The notes below the pieces were generated by a model. That model had not been told where the DNA came from. It worked only from the letters and a program-made list of their open reading frames with translations, and did no database searches. Made by a program: the position numbers and the translations under genes. 64,000 bases of DNA from Dissulfurimicrobium hydrothermale (lineage in GTDB: Bacteria; Desulfobacterota; Dissulfuribacteria; Dissulfuribacterales; Sh68): contig NZ_CP085041.1 in the NCBI RefSeq assembly GCF_022026155.1, forward strand, positions 838,306 through 902,305. The letters run 5' to 3'. This document shows, piece after piece, positions 32,755 through 42,409 of this stretch (position 1 is the first letter of the stretch; each line of letters opens with the position of its first letter).

Positions 32755-34743
32755 ATGGCGTTACCTAATAAACCAAATTGGGAACTCCTGGCTGAGCCGG
32801 ATCTATCCAAGGTCCCGGTTGTTGAGCATGAATATGATGCCCTTATTGTCGGTGGTGGTATGGCTGCTTGTGGTGCGGCTTACGAGATAGGCAAATGGAT
32901 GCCAAAAGGTTCCAAGGTGGCCTTGGTTGACAAGGCGGCGTTGGAGCGTTCCGGTGCAGTTGCGCAGGGTCTTTCAGCCATCAATACATATATCGGGGAG
33001 AACACACCTTCCGATTATGTTCGTATGGTAAGAAATGACTTGATGGGTGTTGTGCGTGAGGATTTGATCTTCGATTTGGGCCGTCACGTGGATGATTCCG
33101 TTCACCTCTTTGAGGAGTGGGGTCTCCCCGTCTGGAAGAAGAAGGGTTCTGAGGGCAAGAAGCTGGTCGAGGGTGGTGAGCCTGTCCGTACCGGCAAGTG
33201 GCAGATCATGATCAACGGCGAGTCATATAAGTGCATAGTGGCCGAGGCGGCAAAGGCGGCCCTTGCTGAAATGGGTTATGATCTGTTCGAACGTATCTTC
33301 ATCGTCAAGTTGTTGCTGGATGCCAACAAGCCCAACACCATCGCCGGTGCGGTTGGCTTCAGCGTCCGTGAAAACAAGGTTCATGTCTTTAAGGCCAAGG
33401 CGATGTTGGTGGCCTGCGGCGGTGCGGTCAACATCTTTCGCCCGCGCACCACAGACGAAGGCAAGGGTCGCGCCTGGTATCCCGTATGGAATGCCGGTTC
33501 CACCTACACCATGTGCATGCAGGTCGGCGCCGAGATGACCATGATGGAAAACCGTTTCACCCCATCCCGCTTCAAAGATGGCTACGGCCCGGTTGGTGCG
33601 TGGTTCTTGCTCTTTAAGGCTACTGTCACCAACGGCAAAGGTGAACACTATATAAAGAGCGACGCCGCCAAGGCCGAGCTAGCCAAATATTCTCCATATG
33701 GTCAGGCTGCTGTCACGCCGACCTGTCTGCGTAACCACCTCATGCTCTTTGAGATGAAAGAGGGCCGTGGCCCCATCTTTATGGACACAGCGGCCGCCCT
33801 TAAGGCCTTCCTCGAGGAGAAGAAGGCGTCCGGCATGGACGAAAAGGAGCTCAAGAAGTACTGGAAAGAGCTGGAGAGCGAGGCATGGGAGGACTTCCTT
33901 GACATGTCAGTCGGCCAGGCCGGTCTCTGGGCGTCTATGAATATAGAGCCCGAGAAGGTCGGTTCCGAGATCATGCCCACTGAGCCTTACATGCTTGGTT
34001 CACACTCAGGCTGCTGCGGTATCTGGGTGTCCGGTCCAGATGAAGACTGGGTCCCGGCTGATTACAAGTGGGGCTATAACCGTATGACTACAGTCAACGG
34101 TCTCTTTACTGCAGGTGACGGCGTAGGTGCATCCGGTCACAAGTTCTCATCAGGTTCTCATGCAGAAGGTCGTATCGCGGCCAAGGCCATGGCCAAGTAT
34201 ATCCGTGACAATGCAGGCTTCAAGCCCACCCTCAAACAGACCGCTGAAGAGCTGAAGGCCGAGATATATAGGCCTGTGAAGGTCTACTACGAGAACTATC
34301 AGAAGACCACGCACGAAATGGTAAACCCCAACTACATCAAGCCCCGTCACATGATGGAGCGCTTGATGAAGTACACAGACGAGTATGGCGGTGGTTGGTC
34401 ACCATACTACATGACAAACGGCAAGCTCCTTGAGATCGCCATGCATCACCTCCAGATGCTCCGTGAGGACTCTGACAAAATGGCCGCAGGCGGTCTGCAT
34501 GAGCTGCTTCGCGCGTGGGAGAATCTCCATCGTATATGGTGCGTCGAGGATCATCTCCGCCATATCCAGTTCCGTGAGGAGAGCCGTTATCCCGGTTTCT
34601 ACTATCGCGGTGACTATAACAACGTCAGCGACACTGACATGGATCAGGGCGGGTGGAAGTGCTTCGTCAACTCCCAGTACAATCCCGAGACCGGGGAGTG
34701 GAAGACCTTCAAGAAAAAGCTTCACAAGATTATAGCTGATTAA
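32755..34743 (+). CDS. aprA: adenylylsulfate reductase subunit alpha
   Basis: This flavoprotein subunit reduces APS to sulfite and AMP, reversibly. It has 662 residues. The FAD-binding fold starts ALIVGGGMAACGAAYEIGKW near residue 31, and the substrate-channel region includes MENRFTPSRFKDGYGPVGAW and LGSHSGCCGIWVSG. The fumarate-reductase-type C-terminal domain is complete. GGAGGAAGAT precedes the ATG. A strong terminator after it separates aprBA from qmoABC. Confidence 0.98.
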   Translation: MALPNKPNWELLAEPDLSKVPVVEHEYDALIVGGGMAACGAAYEIGKWMPKGSKVALVDKAALERSGAVAQGLSAINTYIGENTPSDYVRMVRNDLMGVVREDLIFDLGRHVDDSVHLFEEWGLPVWKKKGSEGKKLVEGGEPVRTGKWQIMINGESYKCIVAEAAKAALAEMGYDLFERIFIVKLLLDANKPNTIAGAVGFSVRENKVHVFKAKAMLVACGGAVNIFRPRTTDEGKGRAWYPVWNAGSTYTMCMQVGAEMTMMENRFTPSRFKDGYGPVGAWFLLFKATVTNGKGEHYIKSDAAKAELAKYSPYGQAAVTPTCLRNHLMLFEMKEGRGPIFMDTAAALKAFLEEKKASGMDEKELKKYWKELESEAWEDFLDMSVGQAGLWASMNIEPEKVGSEIMPTEPYMLGSHSGCCGIWVSGPDEDWVPADYKWGYNRMTTVNGLFTAGDGVGASGHKFSSGSHAEGRIAAKAMAKYIRDNAGFKPTLKQTAEELKAEIYRPVKVYYENYQKTTHEMVNPNYIKPRHMMERLMKYTDEYGGGWSPYYMTNGKLLEIAMHHLQMLREDSDKMAAGGLHELLRAWENLHRIWCVEDHLRHIQFREESRYPGFYYRGDYNNVSDTDMDQGGWKCFVNSQYNPETGEWKTFKKKLHKIIAD

Positions 34744-34796
34744 GAATGGATCTTTTTGTGCTTGTAATTGAGAGATCTATTGATTAGATTAAACAT

Positions 34797-34832
34797 CCAG
34801 GCGCTGGTCTGAACCGGCGCCTGGTATTTTTT
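34797..34832 (+). terminator. intrinsic terminator after aprA
   Basis: CCAGGCGC(T)GGT and ACC(G)GCGCCTGG pair around CTGA and are followed by TATTTTTT, 54 bases after the aprA stop. Confidence 0.9.
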
Positions 34833-34953
34833 CCTTGTGTTTCGGCGTCAATCCGTGCTCGGCGTATTGGCTGGTTTTCCCCAGGCAGAACGCGGATCAC
34901 TGGCTGGCGATGTCGGCAGTGCCAATTAAAGAAAATTAAAAAGGAGCGGGCAG

Positions 34954-36201
34954 ATGAGTGGAAGCATACTCGTGGTAGGCGGTGGCTTTAGTGGGCTGAC
35001 AGCCGCCGTTGAGGCCGCTGAAATGGGCTATGATGTCTATTTGGTAGAAAAGGAGAGTTATCTAGGCGGGAGAGTGGCTCAGCTTAACAAGTATTTCCCG
35101 AAGTTATGTCCACCAACATGCGGTCTTGAGATCAATTTCAGGCGGGTTAAAACCAATCCAAGGATCATCTTTTACACACAAGCTGATGTGCGTTCGATTT
35201 CAGGCGGCCCTGGGGATTTTAAGGTTGAAATCAACATAAATCCGCGCTACACCGCACCGCAGTGCAATAACTGCAAGCCAGGGGAGGCGGTTGCGACAAC
35301 TGAGCTGCCCAATGAATTCAATTTCGGCATGGATAGGCATAAGCCAATCTATATGCCGCATCCGATGGCATTTCCAAATCAGTGCGTAGTAGATTCATCG
35401 ATTGTCGGGTCCGATGAGGCAAAGAAGATTAAAGAGGCGATGCCACCGGGCCATGTAGACCTTGAGCAGAAGTCTGAGATGGTGACATTGAATGTAGGGG
35501 CCATAATAGTAGCTACTGGTTGGAAGCCATACGACGCTACTAGAATGGACAGGTTGTGTTTTGGCAAGTATCCAAATATCGTCACCAATATGATGATTGA
35601 GAGGATGGCTTCTCCATCTGGACCTACAGGGGGCAGGATACAACGTCCATCTGACAAGGCAGAGCCAAAAAGTGTTGGTTTCGTGCAGTGCGCTGGCTCC
35701 CGTGACAAGGATCACCTGCCTTACTGTTCTTATATCTGTTGTATGGCAACCTTGAAACAGGCCCTCTATCTCAGGGAGCAGTCACCAGATACCGAGATCT
35801 ATATATTTTATATAGATATACGTTCTCCGGGCATGAAATATGAAAAATTTTATAAAAAGGTAAAGGAAGATAAAAAGATACATTTTATCAAAGGTAAGGT
35901 GGCCGAGGTAAAAGAAGGTTCATCGCCAGGGAATATTATACTCGTCGCTGAGGATACGATCGGTGGTGGCAAGATCGAGCAAGAGGTTGAGCTTGCAGTG
36001 CTGGCGACTGGAATGCAGCCTACGGGCGCCTTTGATCCGATCCCGGGCATTGAATATGATGCCGACGGTTTTGTTGTGTCAAAAGATGGGATTATACCTT
36101 GCGGGTGCGCAAAAAGGCCGATCGATGTGGTTTCTTCAGCGCAGAGCGCGACTGCGGCGGCATTAAAGGCTATACAGACGCTGGTCAGGAGGGCAGGCTA
36201 A
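34954..36201 (+). CDS. qmoA: quinone-interacting membrane-bound oxidoreductase subunit A
   Basis: This HdrA-like soluble flavoprotein of the Qmo complex passes electrons between quinol and AprBA. It has 415 residues. The N-terminal FAD motif VVGGGFSGLTAAVEAAEMGY is followed by LVEKESYLGGRVAQL and the QmoA-typical CPPTCGLEINFRR. FVQCAGSRD and a C-terminal DVVSSAQSATAAALKAIQTL complete the FAD fold. GGAGCGGG lies upstream. Its stop overlaps the qmoB start by one base (TAATG). Confidence 0.97.
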   Translation: MSGSILVVGGGFSGLTAAVEAAEMGYDVYLVEKESYLGGRVAQLNKYFPKLCPPTCGLEINFRRVKTNPRIIFYTQADVRSISGGPGDFKVEININPRYTAPQCNNCKPGEAVATTELPNEFNFGMDRHKPIYMPHPMAFPNQCVVDSSIVGSDEAKKIKEAMPPGHVDLEQKSEMVTLNVGAIIVATGWKPYDATRMDRLCFGKYPNIVTNMMIERMASPSGPTGGRIQRPSDKAEPKSVGFVQCAGSRDKDHLPYCSYICCMATLKQALYLREQSPDTEIYIFYIDIRSPGMKYEKFYKKVKEDKKIHFIKGKVAEVKEGSSPGNIILVAEDTIGGGKIEQEVELAVLATGMQPTGAFDPIPGIEYDADGFVVSKDGIIPCGCAKRPIDVVSSAQSATAAALKAIQTLVRRAG

Positions 36202-38522
36202 TGGCAAATAAGATTGGACTTTACATATATACAGGGGATGGTATTGCCGATGCCATTGATGTGGAAAGGCTTGTGAAATTGGCATCGGGCGAGCTCAATG
36301 TGCCGATAGTCCGTACGCATGCGGATCTTTATTCGCCGGACGGCGTGGCGATGGTTGAAAAAGACATTAAAGATGAAGGCATAAATGCCGTGGTACTGGC
36401 TGGCATATCGCCAAGATATGAGTATAAGGCATTTGATTTCCCTGGGGTATTGCTTGAAAAGGCAAGTCTCAGGGAGCTGGTCGTCTGGAGTCACAAGATA
36501 GCCCCTGACGACGAGAAGGCAGATGCCAAAAAGGAGCATATACAGGAACTGGCCGAGGATTATATCCGCATGTCTGTTACGAGGCTGACCAAGGCCCAGC
36601 TACCGACTCCTGACAAGCTTGAGAATCCCAGCAGGCGGATATTGGTGATCGGTGGCGGCGTAACGGGCATGACTGCAGCCATCGAGGCGGCTGAAGCCGG
36701 CTATGAAGTTACAATTGTTGAGAGGGAGGCCGAGCTTGGTGGATATGCTGCAAGGCTTAGAAAGCAGATCCCTCTTGGTCCAAACTATTCCGAGCTTGTC
36801 GCTCCAATAGTCCAGGATATGGTCGCAAAGGTCAAGGCTAACAACAAGATACAGGTAAAGACTAGCACAGAGGTTGCCCGTATAGGAAATGCCCCAGGCC
36901 AGTACAGGGTGAGTTTTAAGGCTGCTGGTGCCAAGAGCGAATGGGATGCCCCTGTGCCGCTTACCCCTGAAGAAAAGTTGGATGCCAACGGTAAAGAGCT
37001 CTCGGCCGAAGATCAAAAGAAGATATATGCCGCCAAAAACGAGGGTCGCAATGATTACATGCAGCAGGACCCGAATGCCGAGATATTTGGTGCCGTTGTC
37101 CTTGCCTCTGGTTGGAAGCCTTATATACCAGCGGAAGGTGATTATCCGCATTTATCATGGGGGCATCCAAATGTCATTACAAATCACCAGCTTGAACAGA
37201 TCGCAAAGGCAGGCAAGATAATCCGCCCATCAGATGGTAAAGAGGTAAAGACTATTGCATTTATCCAAAGTCCGGGTGGCAATAACGACGATGCTGACTT
37301 TCCTTATGCATCGGCTGTGACCAGTATGGTGGCCCTTAAGCAGGCTAAATATCTTCGCGAGGATCAGCCTCAGGATGGCCGTGCCTATGTATTTTATCAG
37401 CATATGCGCACCCCTGGACAGTATGAGTATTTTTACAAGGGTCTCCAGAATGACCCAGGCATATTTTTAACTAAGGGCTCTGTGACCGAGGTAAAAGACA
37501 ATGGTGAAGGCGGCCTTACTGTCAATGTTGAGAATACATTGATTGGCGGAAATATCTCGGTTGATGTGGATATGGTCGTCTTGGCAACAGGCATGATTCC
37601 AACCACAAAAGATGAGGCGGTTATCAATCTTGCCTATCGCCAGGGTCCTGCCTTTAGGGATCTCGAACTCTTCGGCGGATACTGTGATTCAAATTTCATA
37701 TGTTTTCCATATGAGACGAGGCGGACTGGTATTTATGCAGCAGGGCCTGTGCGCCGTTCAATGACAATCGAAGAGTCGATGGAAGATGCAGCAGGCGCTG
37801 CCTTGAAGGCCATTCAGGCGGTGAAGGCGGCCGAAGATGGTCATGCGGTACATCCGCGTACTTGGGATTTTGATTATCCTGATTTTTATTTCCAAAGATG
37901 TACGCAATGCAAGCGCTGTACGGAGGAGTGTCCTTTCGGTGCCCTTGATGATGACGAAAAAGGTACGCCGAAACCAAATCCAACCAGATGTAGACGTTGT
38001 GGCACATGTATGGGTGCATGCCCTGAGCGTATAATAGGTTTCAAGGATTACAATATCGATGTCGTCGGATCGATGATCAAGTCGATTGAAGTCCCTGATG
38101 ACGATGAAGAAAAGTTGCGCATGGTAATTTTCGCCTGCGAGAATGACGCCTATCCGTGCCTTGATATGGCGGCGGCAAAGGGTTTGACCTGGTCGCCCCT
38201 GCCTAGAATCATCCCGGTCAGATGCCTTGGATCCGTCAATGTTGCATGGATCAAAGATGCGATGTCGAGCGGCATAGACGGTGCCTTGCTTCTTGGTTGT
38301 AAGTTTGGTGATGACTATCAGTGTCATTTTGTAAAGGGCAGTGAACTTGCAAATCGTCGGATGGAAAACGTAGCCGAGACGTTAAAGTCCCTTGGCATGG
38401 AACCCGAACGTGTTAAATTGGCGCAGGTCGCCATCGACGAATATGACGCCGTGCCAAAGGTGATCGATGAATTTGTCGAAGAGATTGTATCAATGGGACC
38501 AAATCCATTTAAAGGTTTCTAG
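36201..38522 (+). CDS. qmoB: quinone-interacting membrane-bound oxidoreductase subunit B
   Basis: This is an HdrA-like flavoprotein fused to iron-sulfur and MvhD-like domains, 773 residues. The FAD motif VIGGGVTGMTAAIEAAEAGY is near residue 150. Two [4Fe-4S] motifs follow near residues 569-615 (CTQCKRCTEECPFGAL and CRRCGTCMGACP). The last 130 residues (FACENDAYPCLDMAA, then RCLGSVNVAWIKDAM and GCKFGDDYQCHF) form the MvhD-type [2Fe-2S] domain. ATG 36201 shares its A with the qmoA stop, so translation is coupled. Confidence 0.97.
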   Translation: MANKIGLYIYTGDGIADAIDVERLVKLASGELNVPIVRTHADLYSPDGVAMVEKDIKDEGINAVVLAGISPRYEYKAFDFPGVLLEKASLRELVVWSHKIAPDDEKADAKKEHIQELAEDYIRMSVTRLTKAQLPTPDKLENPSRRILVIGGGVTGMTAAIEAAEAGYEVTIVEREAELGGYAARLRKQIPLGPNYSELVAPIVQDMVAKVKANNKIQVKTSTEVARIGNAPGQYRVSFKAAGAKSEWDAPVPLTPEEKLDANGKELSAEDQKKIYAAKNEGRNDYMQQDPNAEIFGAVVLASGWKPYIPAEGDYPHLSWGHPNVITNHQLEQIAKAGKIIRPSDGKEVKTIAFIQSPGGNNDDADFPYASAVTSMVALKQAKYLREDQPQDGRAYVFYQHMRTPGQYEYFYKGLQNDPGIFLTKGSVTEVKDNGEGGLTVNVENTLIGGNISVDVDMVVLATGMIPTTKDEAVINLAYRQGPAFRDLELFGGYCDSNFICFPYETRRTGIYAAGPVRRSMTIEESMEDAAGAALKAIQAVKAAEDGHAVHPRTWDFDYPDFYFQRCTQCKRCTEECPFGALDDDEKGTPKPNPTRCRRCGTCMGACPERIIGFKDYNIDVVGSMIKSIEVPDDDEEKLRMVIFACENDAYPCLDMAAAKGLTWSPLPRIIPVRCLGSVNVAWIKDAMSSGIDGALLLGCKFGDDYQCHFVKGSELANRRMENVAETLKSLGMEPERVKLAQVAIDEYDAVPKVIDEFVEEIVSMGPNPFKGF

Positions 38523-38539
38523 GAGCAGGAGGTAAGGTA

Positions 38540-39778
38540 ATGGCTGAGTATACGAAGGTACAGCCCGATCTGTCTTTTGTAAGAAACGTTATAGATTCGG
38601 GCGGGGATACGGTAAAGTCATGTTACCAATGCGCTACTTGTTCAGTGGTATGTCCGCTGTCCACCCCTGAGAGTCCGTTCCCTCGCAAGGAAATGCTTTG
38701 GACACAATGGGGCTTGGCCGACAAGGTCGCAGGTGATGTGGATGTATGGCTGTGCCATCAATGTGCGGATTGCACTGTTTATTGTCCTAGGGATGCCAGG
38801 CCAGGGGATGTGCTCGGGGCAGTCCGTGCCAGCGCTATTCGCTATTATGCTAAACCAAAGGCCCTTGCAGATATGCTTAGCAGCCCTGGAGGCGTCATAG
38901 GCGCAATAATTGCTGCTGCAGTGCTGGTTTTGGTAGTGGCTGCCGCATGGTCGCAGGTTACAGGTGAAGGCTTTCCGTTCCCTGAGGGAGACGTGGTGTA
39001 CCACAAGTTCCTGAGTGTAATCCCCATTGATGCGATATTCTTATCTATAGCAGCTTTTGTGCTTTTTGTTTGCTATAATGGCGTTACTAATTTCTGGTTA
39101 GATATAAGCAAAGGGGCCGGTCTGCCAACATCTTATACCGGTTCAGTGCCTGTCCCACCGTTCGGTGTGCTTATTGGGAGGTATACCTGGCCAGCCATCC
39201 TTGAGATATTAAGCCATGCCCGTTTCAAAAAATGCGGCCAGACCGTCGAAAGGGCAAGGGGTCATTTGTGGCTACTCTGGGCCTTTATAATCCTGTTTTT
39301 GGTTACGAACTTTGTATTTATAGCAGAAGACCTGCTGCATAACGCCTTACATCTAATCGGCCCTGTAACCCCGATGCCTCTTTATCACCCCGTTAAGTTA
39401 CTAGCCAACTTTGGGGCGATCTTGATGATAAGTGGTATCTGGCTTATCAAGACTATGCGCGATAAAAAGACAGAAGAAAAGGTGCTCAAAAGTTCATCTC
39501 AGGACTGGATACTTATATGGTTGATATTTGCGGTCGGTGCTACTGGTATAGCATCAGAAGTATTTAGGCTCATCAATGTGGCACAGATAGCATATCCGAT
39601 ATATGTCTTTCACCTTGCCTGCGTTGCCGTACTATTCCTGTCGCTCCCATATACAAAGTTTGGGCATCTTGTATATAGGACGACAGCTTATATCTTTAAA
39701 ATGTGGGCGGATGACGTAAAGGCTGGGAAGGCTGGATTTGGCCTTGAGAAACCTATAGCAGTTGAAGAGGCCCATTAA
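38540..39778 (+). CDS. qmoC: quinone-interacting membrane-bound oxidoreductase subunit C
   Basis: This is the membrane anchor of Qmo, with an HdrC-like N-terminal domain fused to a heme b membrane domain like HdrE. Cys28/31/34/38 (CYQCATCSVVC) and Cys72/75/78/82 (CHQCADCTVYC) bind two [4Fe-4S]. About six transmembrane helices follow from residue 115, with membrane histidines suitable for heme b and quinol oxidation. At 412 residues it is complete. It begins 17 bases after qmoB with GGAGG upstream and ends in a terminator. Confidence 0.97.
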   Translation: MAEYTKVQPDLSFVRNVIDSGGDTVKSCYQCATCSVVCPLSTPESPFPRKEMLWTQWGLADKVAGDVDVWLCHQCADCTVYCPRDARPGDVLGAVRASAIRYYAKPKALADMLSSPGGVIGAIIAAAVLVLVVAAAWSQVTGEGFPFPEGDVVYHKFLSVIPIDAIFLSIAAFVLFVCYNGVTNFWLDISKGAGLPTSYTGSVPVPPFGVLIGRYTWPAILEILSHARFKKCGQTVERARGHLWLLWAFIILFLVTNFVFIAEDLLHNALHLIGPVTPMPLYHPVKLLANFGAILMISGIWLIKTMRDKKTEEKVLKSSSQDWILIWLIFAVGATGIASEVFRLINVAQIAYPIYVFHLACVAVLFLSLPYTKFGHLVYRTTAYIFKMWADDVKAGKAGFGLEKPIAVEEAH

Positions 39779-39806
39779 CTTATTTATTAGCCAATTTGGC
39801 AATGCA

Positions 39807-39850
39807 TTAAAAGCGGCGTAAGATATGGTCTATCTTCGCCGCTTTTAATT
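39807..39850 (+). terminator. intrinsic terminator after qmoC
   Basis: AAAAGCGGCG and CGCCGCTTTT pair, with an inner AAGATA/TATCTT extension; the T-rich right arm serves as the tail. It is fairly symmetric. Confidence 0.85.
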
Positions 39851-40051
39851 ACTTTATTAGTACCCTCTGCTATTTAAGCCAGGCGTCCAGGTCCGATCAT
39901 TTATGGAGCAGTGGGGAGACCTGCGTTATTTCGTTGGATCCAGATCCAGTATGTAAAGACAAAGGAAGAAAGGCAAGACATGGACTTTAGAGATCTCGAT
40001 ATAATCATGTAATCTGCTTTACAGATATTGCTGTGCTGAGAGTGGAAAGAC

Positions 40052-40079
40052 TTGCTTTTTTCAAAGAGCACGCTATTAT
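40052..40079 (+). promoter_or_regulatory. candidate promoter of the tRNA-tuf block
   Basis: TTGCTT (40052-40057) and TATTAT (40074-40079) are 16 bases apart, ending 21 bases before the first tRNA. The rest of the 250-base gap after qmoC shows no gene. Confidence 0.55.
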
Positions 40080-40100
40080 ACCCTTTTTAAGTCAGGGACG

Positions 40101-40175
40101 GCTGGCGTAGCTCAATGGTAGAGCAGCTGATTTGTAATCAGCAGGTTGCGGGTTCGAGTCCCATCGCCAGCTCCA
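40101..40175 (+). tRNA. tRNA-Thr (UGU)
   Basis: The acceptor GCTGGCG pairs with CGCCAGC, the anticodon loop TTTGTAA gives UGU, the T arm has GGTTCGAGTCC, and CCA is encoded. It is first of a four-tRNA cluster upstream of tuf. Confidence 0.97.
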
Positions 40176-40184
40176 TTTCATTTA

Positions 40185-40269
40185 GGAGAGGTACCCGAGT
40201 GGCCAAAGGGGGCAGACTGTAAATCTGCTGGCGACGCCTTCGGAGGTTCGAATCCTCCCCTCTCCACCA
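40185..40269 (+). tRNA. tRNA-Tyr (GUA)
   Basis: This 85-base gene has a long variable arm, acceptor GGAGAGG/CCTCTCC, anticodon loop CTGTAAA giving GUA, and an encoded CCA. Confidence 0.97.
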
Positions 40270-40299
40270 TGATCATAAGAGATTGGGATGATTATGAAG

Positions 40300-40375
40300 G
40301 CGGGAATAGCTCAATGGCTAGAGCATCAGCCTTCCAAGCTGAGGGTTGCGGGTTCGAGTCCCGTTTCCCGCTCCA
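40300..40375 (+). tRNA. tRNA-Gly (UCC)
   Basis: The acceptor GCGGGAA pairs with TTCCCGC, the anticodon loop CTTCCAA gives UCC, and CCA is encoded. Confidence 0.97.
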
Positions 40376-40393
40376 GTTGTTAAGCGGGCCAGT

Positions 40394-40469
<76 letters not shown>

Positions 40470-40529
40470 GCATCTGGATTATATGCGAGGTTAATACATA
40501 ATTTTTATTTCAGGAGTGGAAATAGAGTC

Positions 40530-41720
40530 ATGAGCAAGAAGAAGTTTGAGCGTACAAAACCGCATGTTAACGTAGGCACGATAGGCCATATCGATCATGG
40601 CAAGACGACGCTGACTGCAGCTATAACAAGGGTGCTGGCCGAGAAGGGCAAGGCTGAGTTCGTTCCGTTCGACCAGATAGACAAGGCCCCTGAGGAGCGT
40701 GAACGTGGCATAACCATAGCCACCGCCCATGTAGAATACGAGACCGACAAGCGCCACTATGCCCATGTGGACTGCCCTGGCCATGCCGACTATATAAAGA
40801 ATATGATAACCGGTGCCGCACAGATGGATGGCGCCATATTGGTGGTAGGCGCTGATGACGGCCCGATGCCCCAGACCAGGGAGCACATACTCCTTGCCCG
40901 TCAGGTAGGCGTGCCGGCCATGGTGGTGTTTCTGAATAAGTGTGATATGGTGGACGATCCGGAGCTCCTGGAGCTCGTAGAGCTCGAGTTAAGGGAGCTC
41001 CTTACCAAGTACGAGTTCCCGGGCGATGAGGTGCCTATAATAAGGGGTAGCGCCCTTGAGGCCCTCAACAACCCAACTGATCCTGAAAAGACCAAGTGCA
41101 TCTTGGACCTTATGGATGCAATAGACAACTACATACCAGAGCCCAAACGCGACATAGACAAGCCCTTCCTGATGCCTGTCGAGGATGTCTTCAGTATAAG
41201 CGGCCGCGGCACTGTGGTCACCGGCAGGGTGGAGCGCGGTGTGATAAAGGTGGGTGACGAGGTGGAGCTTGTAGGTATACGCCCCACACAAAAGACTGTA
41301 TGTACAGGCCTTGAGATGTTCAGGAAGATACTTGACGAAGGCCGGGCCGGAGACAACATAGGTGTACTGTTGAGAGGTACCAAGAGGGACGAGGTGGAGC
41401 GCGGCCAGGTGGTTGCAAAGCCGGGCAGCATCACCCCTCACAAGAAGTTCAAGGCGGAGGTCTATGTCCTGAGCAAGGAAGAGGGCGGCAGACATACCCC
41501 GTTCTTCTCGGGTTACCGTCCCCAGTTCTATTTCAGGACCACGGACGTCACCGGAATAGTTACGCTTCCTGCAGGGGTTGAGATGGTCATGCCTGGGGAT
41601 AATGTCTCCATAGAGGTTGATATGATACAGCCCATAGCCATGGAAGAAGGCCTCAGGTTCGCCATCCGTGAAGGGGGCCGTACCGTAGGCGCAGGTGTGG
41701 TGAGTAAGATTATAGAATAG
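40530..41720 (+). CDS. tuf: elongation factor Tu
   Basis: This GTPase brings aminoacyl-tRNA to the ribosome. ATG 40530 opens [16 protein letters not shown] and has CAGGAG upstream; 396 residues is the standard length. GTP motifs: [24 protein letters not shown] and NKCD. It is co-transcribed with the upstream tRNAs, the classic Thr-Tyr-Gly-Thr-tuf order. Confidence 0.98.
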   Translation: MSKKKFERTKPHVNVGTIGHIDHGKTTLTAAITRVLAEKGKAEFVPFDQIDKAPEERERGITIATAHVEYETDKRHYAHVDCPGHADYIKNMITGAAQMDGAILVVGADDGPMPQTREHILLARQVGVPAMVVFLNKCDMVDDPELLELVELELRELLTKYEFPGDEVPIIRGSALEALNNPTDPEKTKCILDLMDAIDNYIPEPKRDIDKPFLMPVEDVFSISGRGTVVTGRVERGVIKVGDEVELVGIRPTQKTVCTGLEMFRKILDEGRAGDNIGVLLRGTKRDEVERGQVVAKPGSITPHKKFKAEVYVLSKEEGGRHTPFFSGYRPQFYFRTTDVTGIVTLPAGVEMVMPGDNVSIEVDMIQPIAMEEGLRFAIREGGRTVGAGVVSKIIE

Positions 41721-41730
41721 GAGGTTGGAT

Positions 41731-41880
41731 GTGCGAGAGATAATTACCTTGGCCTGTACTGAATGTAAGCGCCGTAACTATACAACCACTAAAAATAAAA
41801 AGACGACCCCGGATAAATTACAACTTAAAAAATATTGTCGTTTTGATAAGAGACATACTCTCCATAAAGAAACTAAATAA
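41731..41880 (+). CDS. rpmG: 50S ribosomal protein L33
   Basis: This is a small ribosomal protein of 49 residues, starting at GTG with GAGG upstream. It opens [17 protein letters not shown] and ends HTLHKETK, the L33 signature. Cys9 and Cys12 form one CxxC, but the second zinc pair has only one Cys (KYCRFDKRH), so the zinc-binding set is incomplete. It lies between tuf and tRNA-Trp. Confidence 0.95.
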   Translation: MREIITLACTECKRRNYTTTKNKKTTPDKLQLKKYCRFDKRHTLHKETK

Positions 41881-41915
41881 TTGGTGTCGATTTGCTGCTG
41901 ATTTGTTGTATCGAC

Positions 41916-41991
41916 AGGCCAGTAGCTCTAACGGTAGAGCACCGGACTCCAAATCCGGCTGTTGGGGGTTCGAATCCCTCCTGGCCTGCCA
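41916..41991 (+). tRNA. tRNA-Trp (CCA)
   Basis: The acceptor AGGCCAG pairs with CTGGCCT, the anticodon loop CTCCAAA gives CCA, and the 3' CCA is encoded. It stands between rpmG and secE, the usual place. Confidence 0.97.
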
Positions 41992-42044
41992 GGGGCAAGG
42001 GCACCGTGGGTTGTTTGCTCCGTCGATGGGCAAGGGGGTTTATA

Positions 42045-42329
42045 GTGGCTAATAAGGTAAAAAACATAAAAGCCGAAGATGTTGATTCATTAGATATAAA
42101 GACAGGCCTTGCAGGTGATCGGATGGGCGAGATCAAGGGATGGATTCCAAAGGCCAGGTTTTTCTTGAGAGATGTGAAGACCGAGTTTGACAAGGTTAAT
42201 TGGTCAAATAAAAAGGAGACCGTTTCTATGGCTATGGCCGTTTTGGCTATATCGATCTTTTTTGCGGCATATCTTGGCGTAGTCGATCTAATATTATCTA
42301 AACTTGTAAGATTTCTTATAAAGGGCTAG
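42045..42329 (+). CDS. secE: preprotein translocase subunit SecE
   Basis: This is the essential SecYEG subunit. GTG 42045 with AAGGGGG about 6 bases upstream gives 94 residues; the frame is open further upstream, but that part runs through tRNA-Trp. The conserved FLRDVKTEFDKVNWSNKKET amphipathic segment is followed by one transmembrane helix (AMAVLAISIFFAAYLGVVDL). Confidence 0.95.
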   Translation: MANKVKNIKAEDVDSLDIKTGLAGDRMGEIKGWIPKARFFLRDVKTEFDKVNWSNKKETVSMAMAVLAISIFFAAYLGVVDLILSKLVRFLIKG

Positions 42330-42353
42330 TTGATTGAGGCAGTCGTGGAAGGA

Positions 42354-42404
42354 ATGGCTGATTCTAAAGAAAAAGATGTCAGGCCTTGTTTGCGGCTGAA
42401 TTAA
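42354..42404 (+). CDS. possible 16-codon leader ORF upstream of nusG
   Basis: ATG at 42354, directly after GGAAGGA, opens MADSKEKDVRPCLRLN and stops 5 bases before the nusG ATG, in a different frame. nusG itself has no evident ribosome site, so translation could be coupled through this frame. It could also be a chance frame. Confidence 0.3.
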   Translation: MADSKEKDVRPCLRLN

Positions 42405-42409
42405 AAATT

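Noticed and set aside
36600-37151. 183-codon antisense frame inside qmoB
   Set aside because: It is opposite a fully conserved flavoprotein region, has no ribosome site and no recognisable protein features.
41892-42044. 51-residue N-terminal extension of SecE
   Set aside because: The frame is open, but it runs through tRNA-Trp; the GTG at 42045 with AAGGGGG gives a normal SecE.
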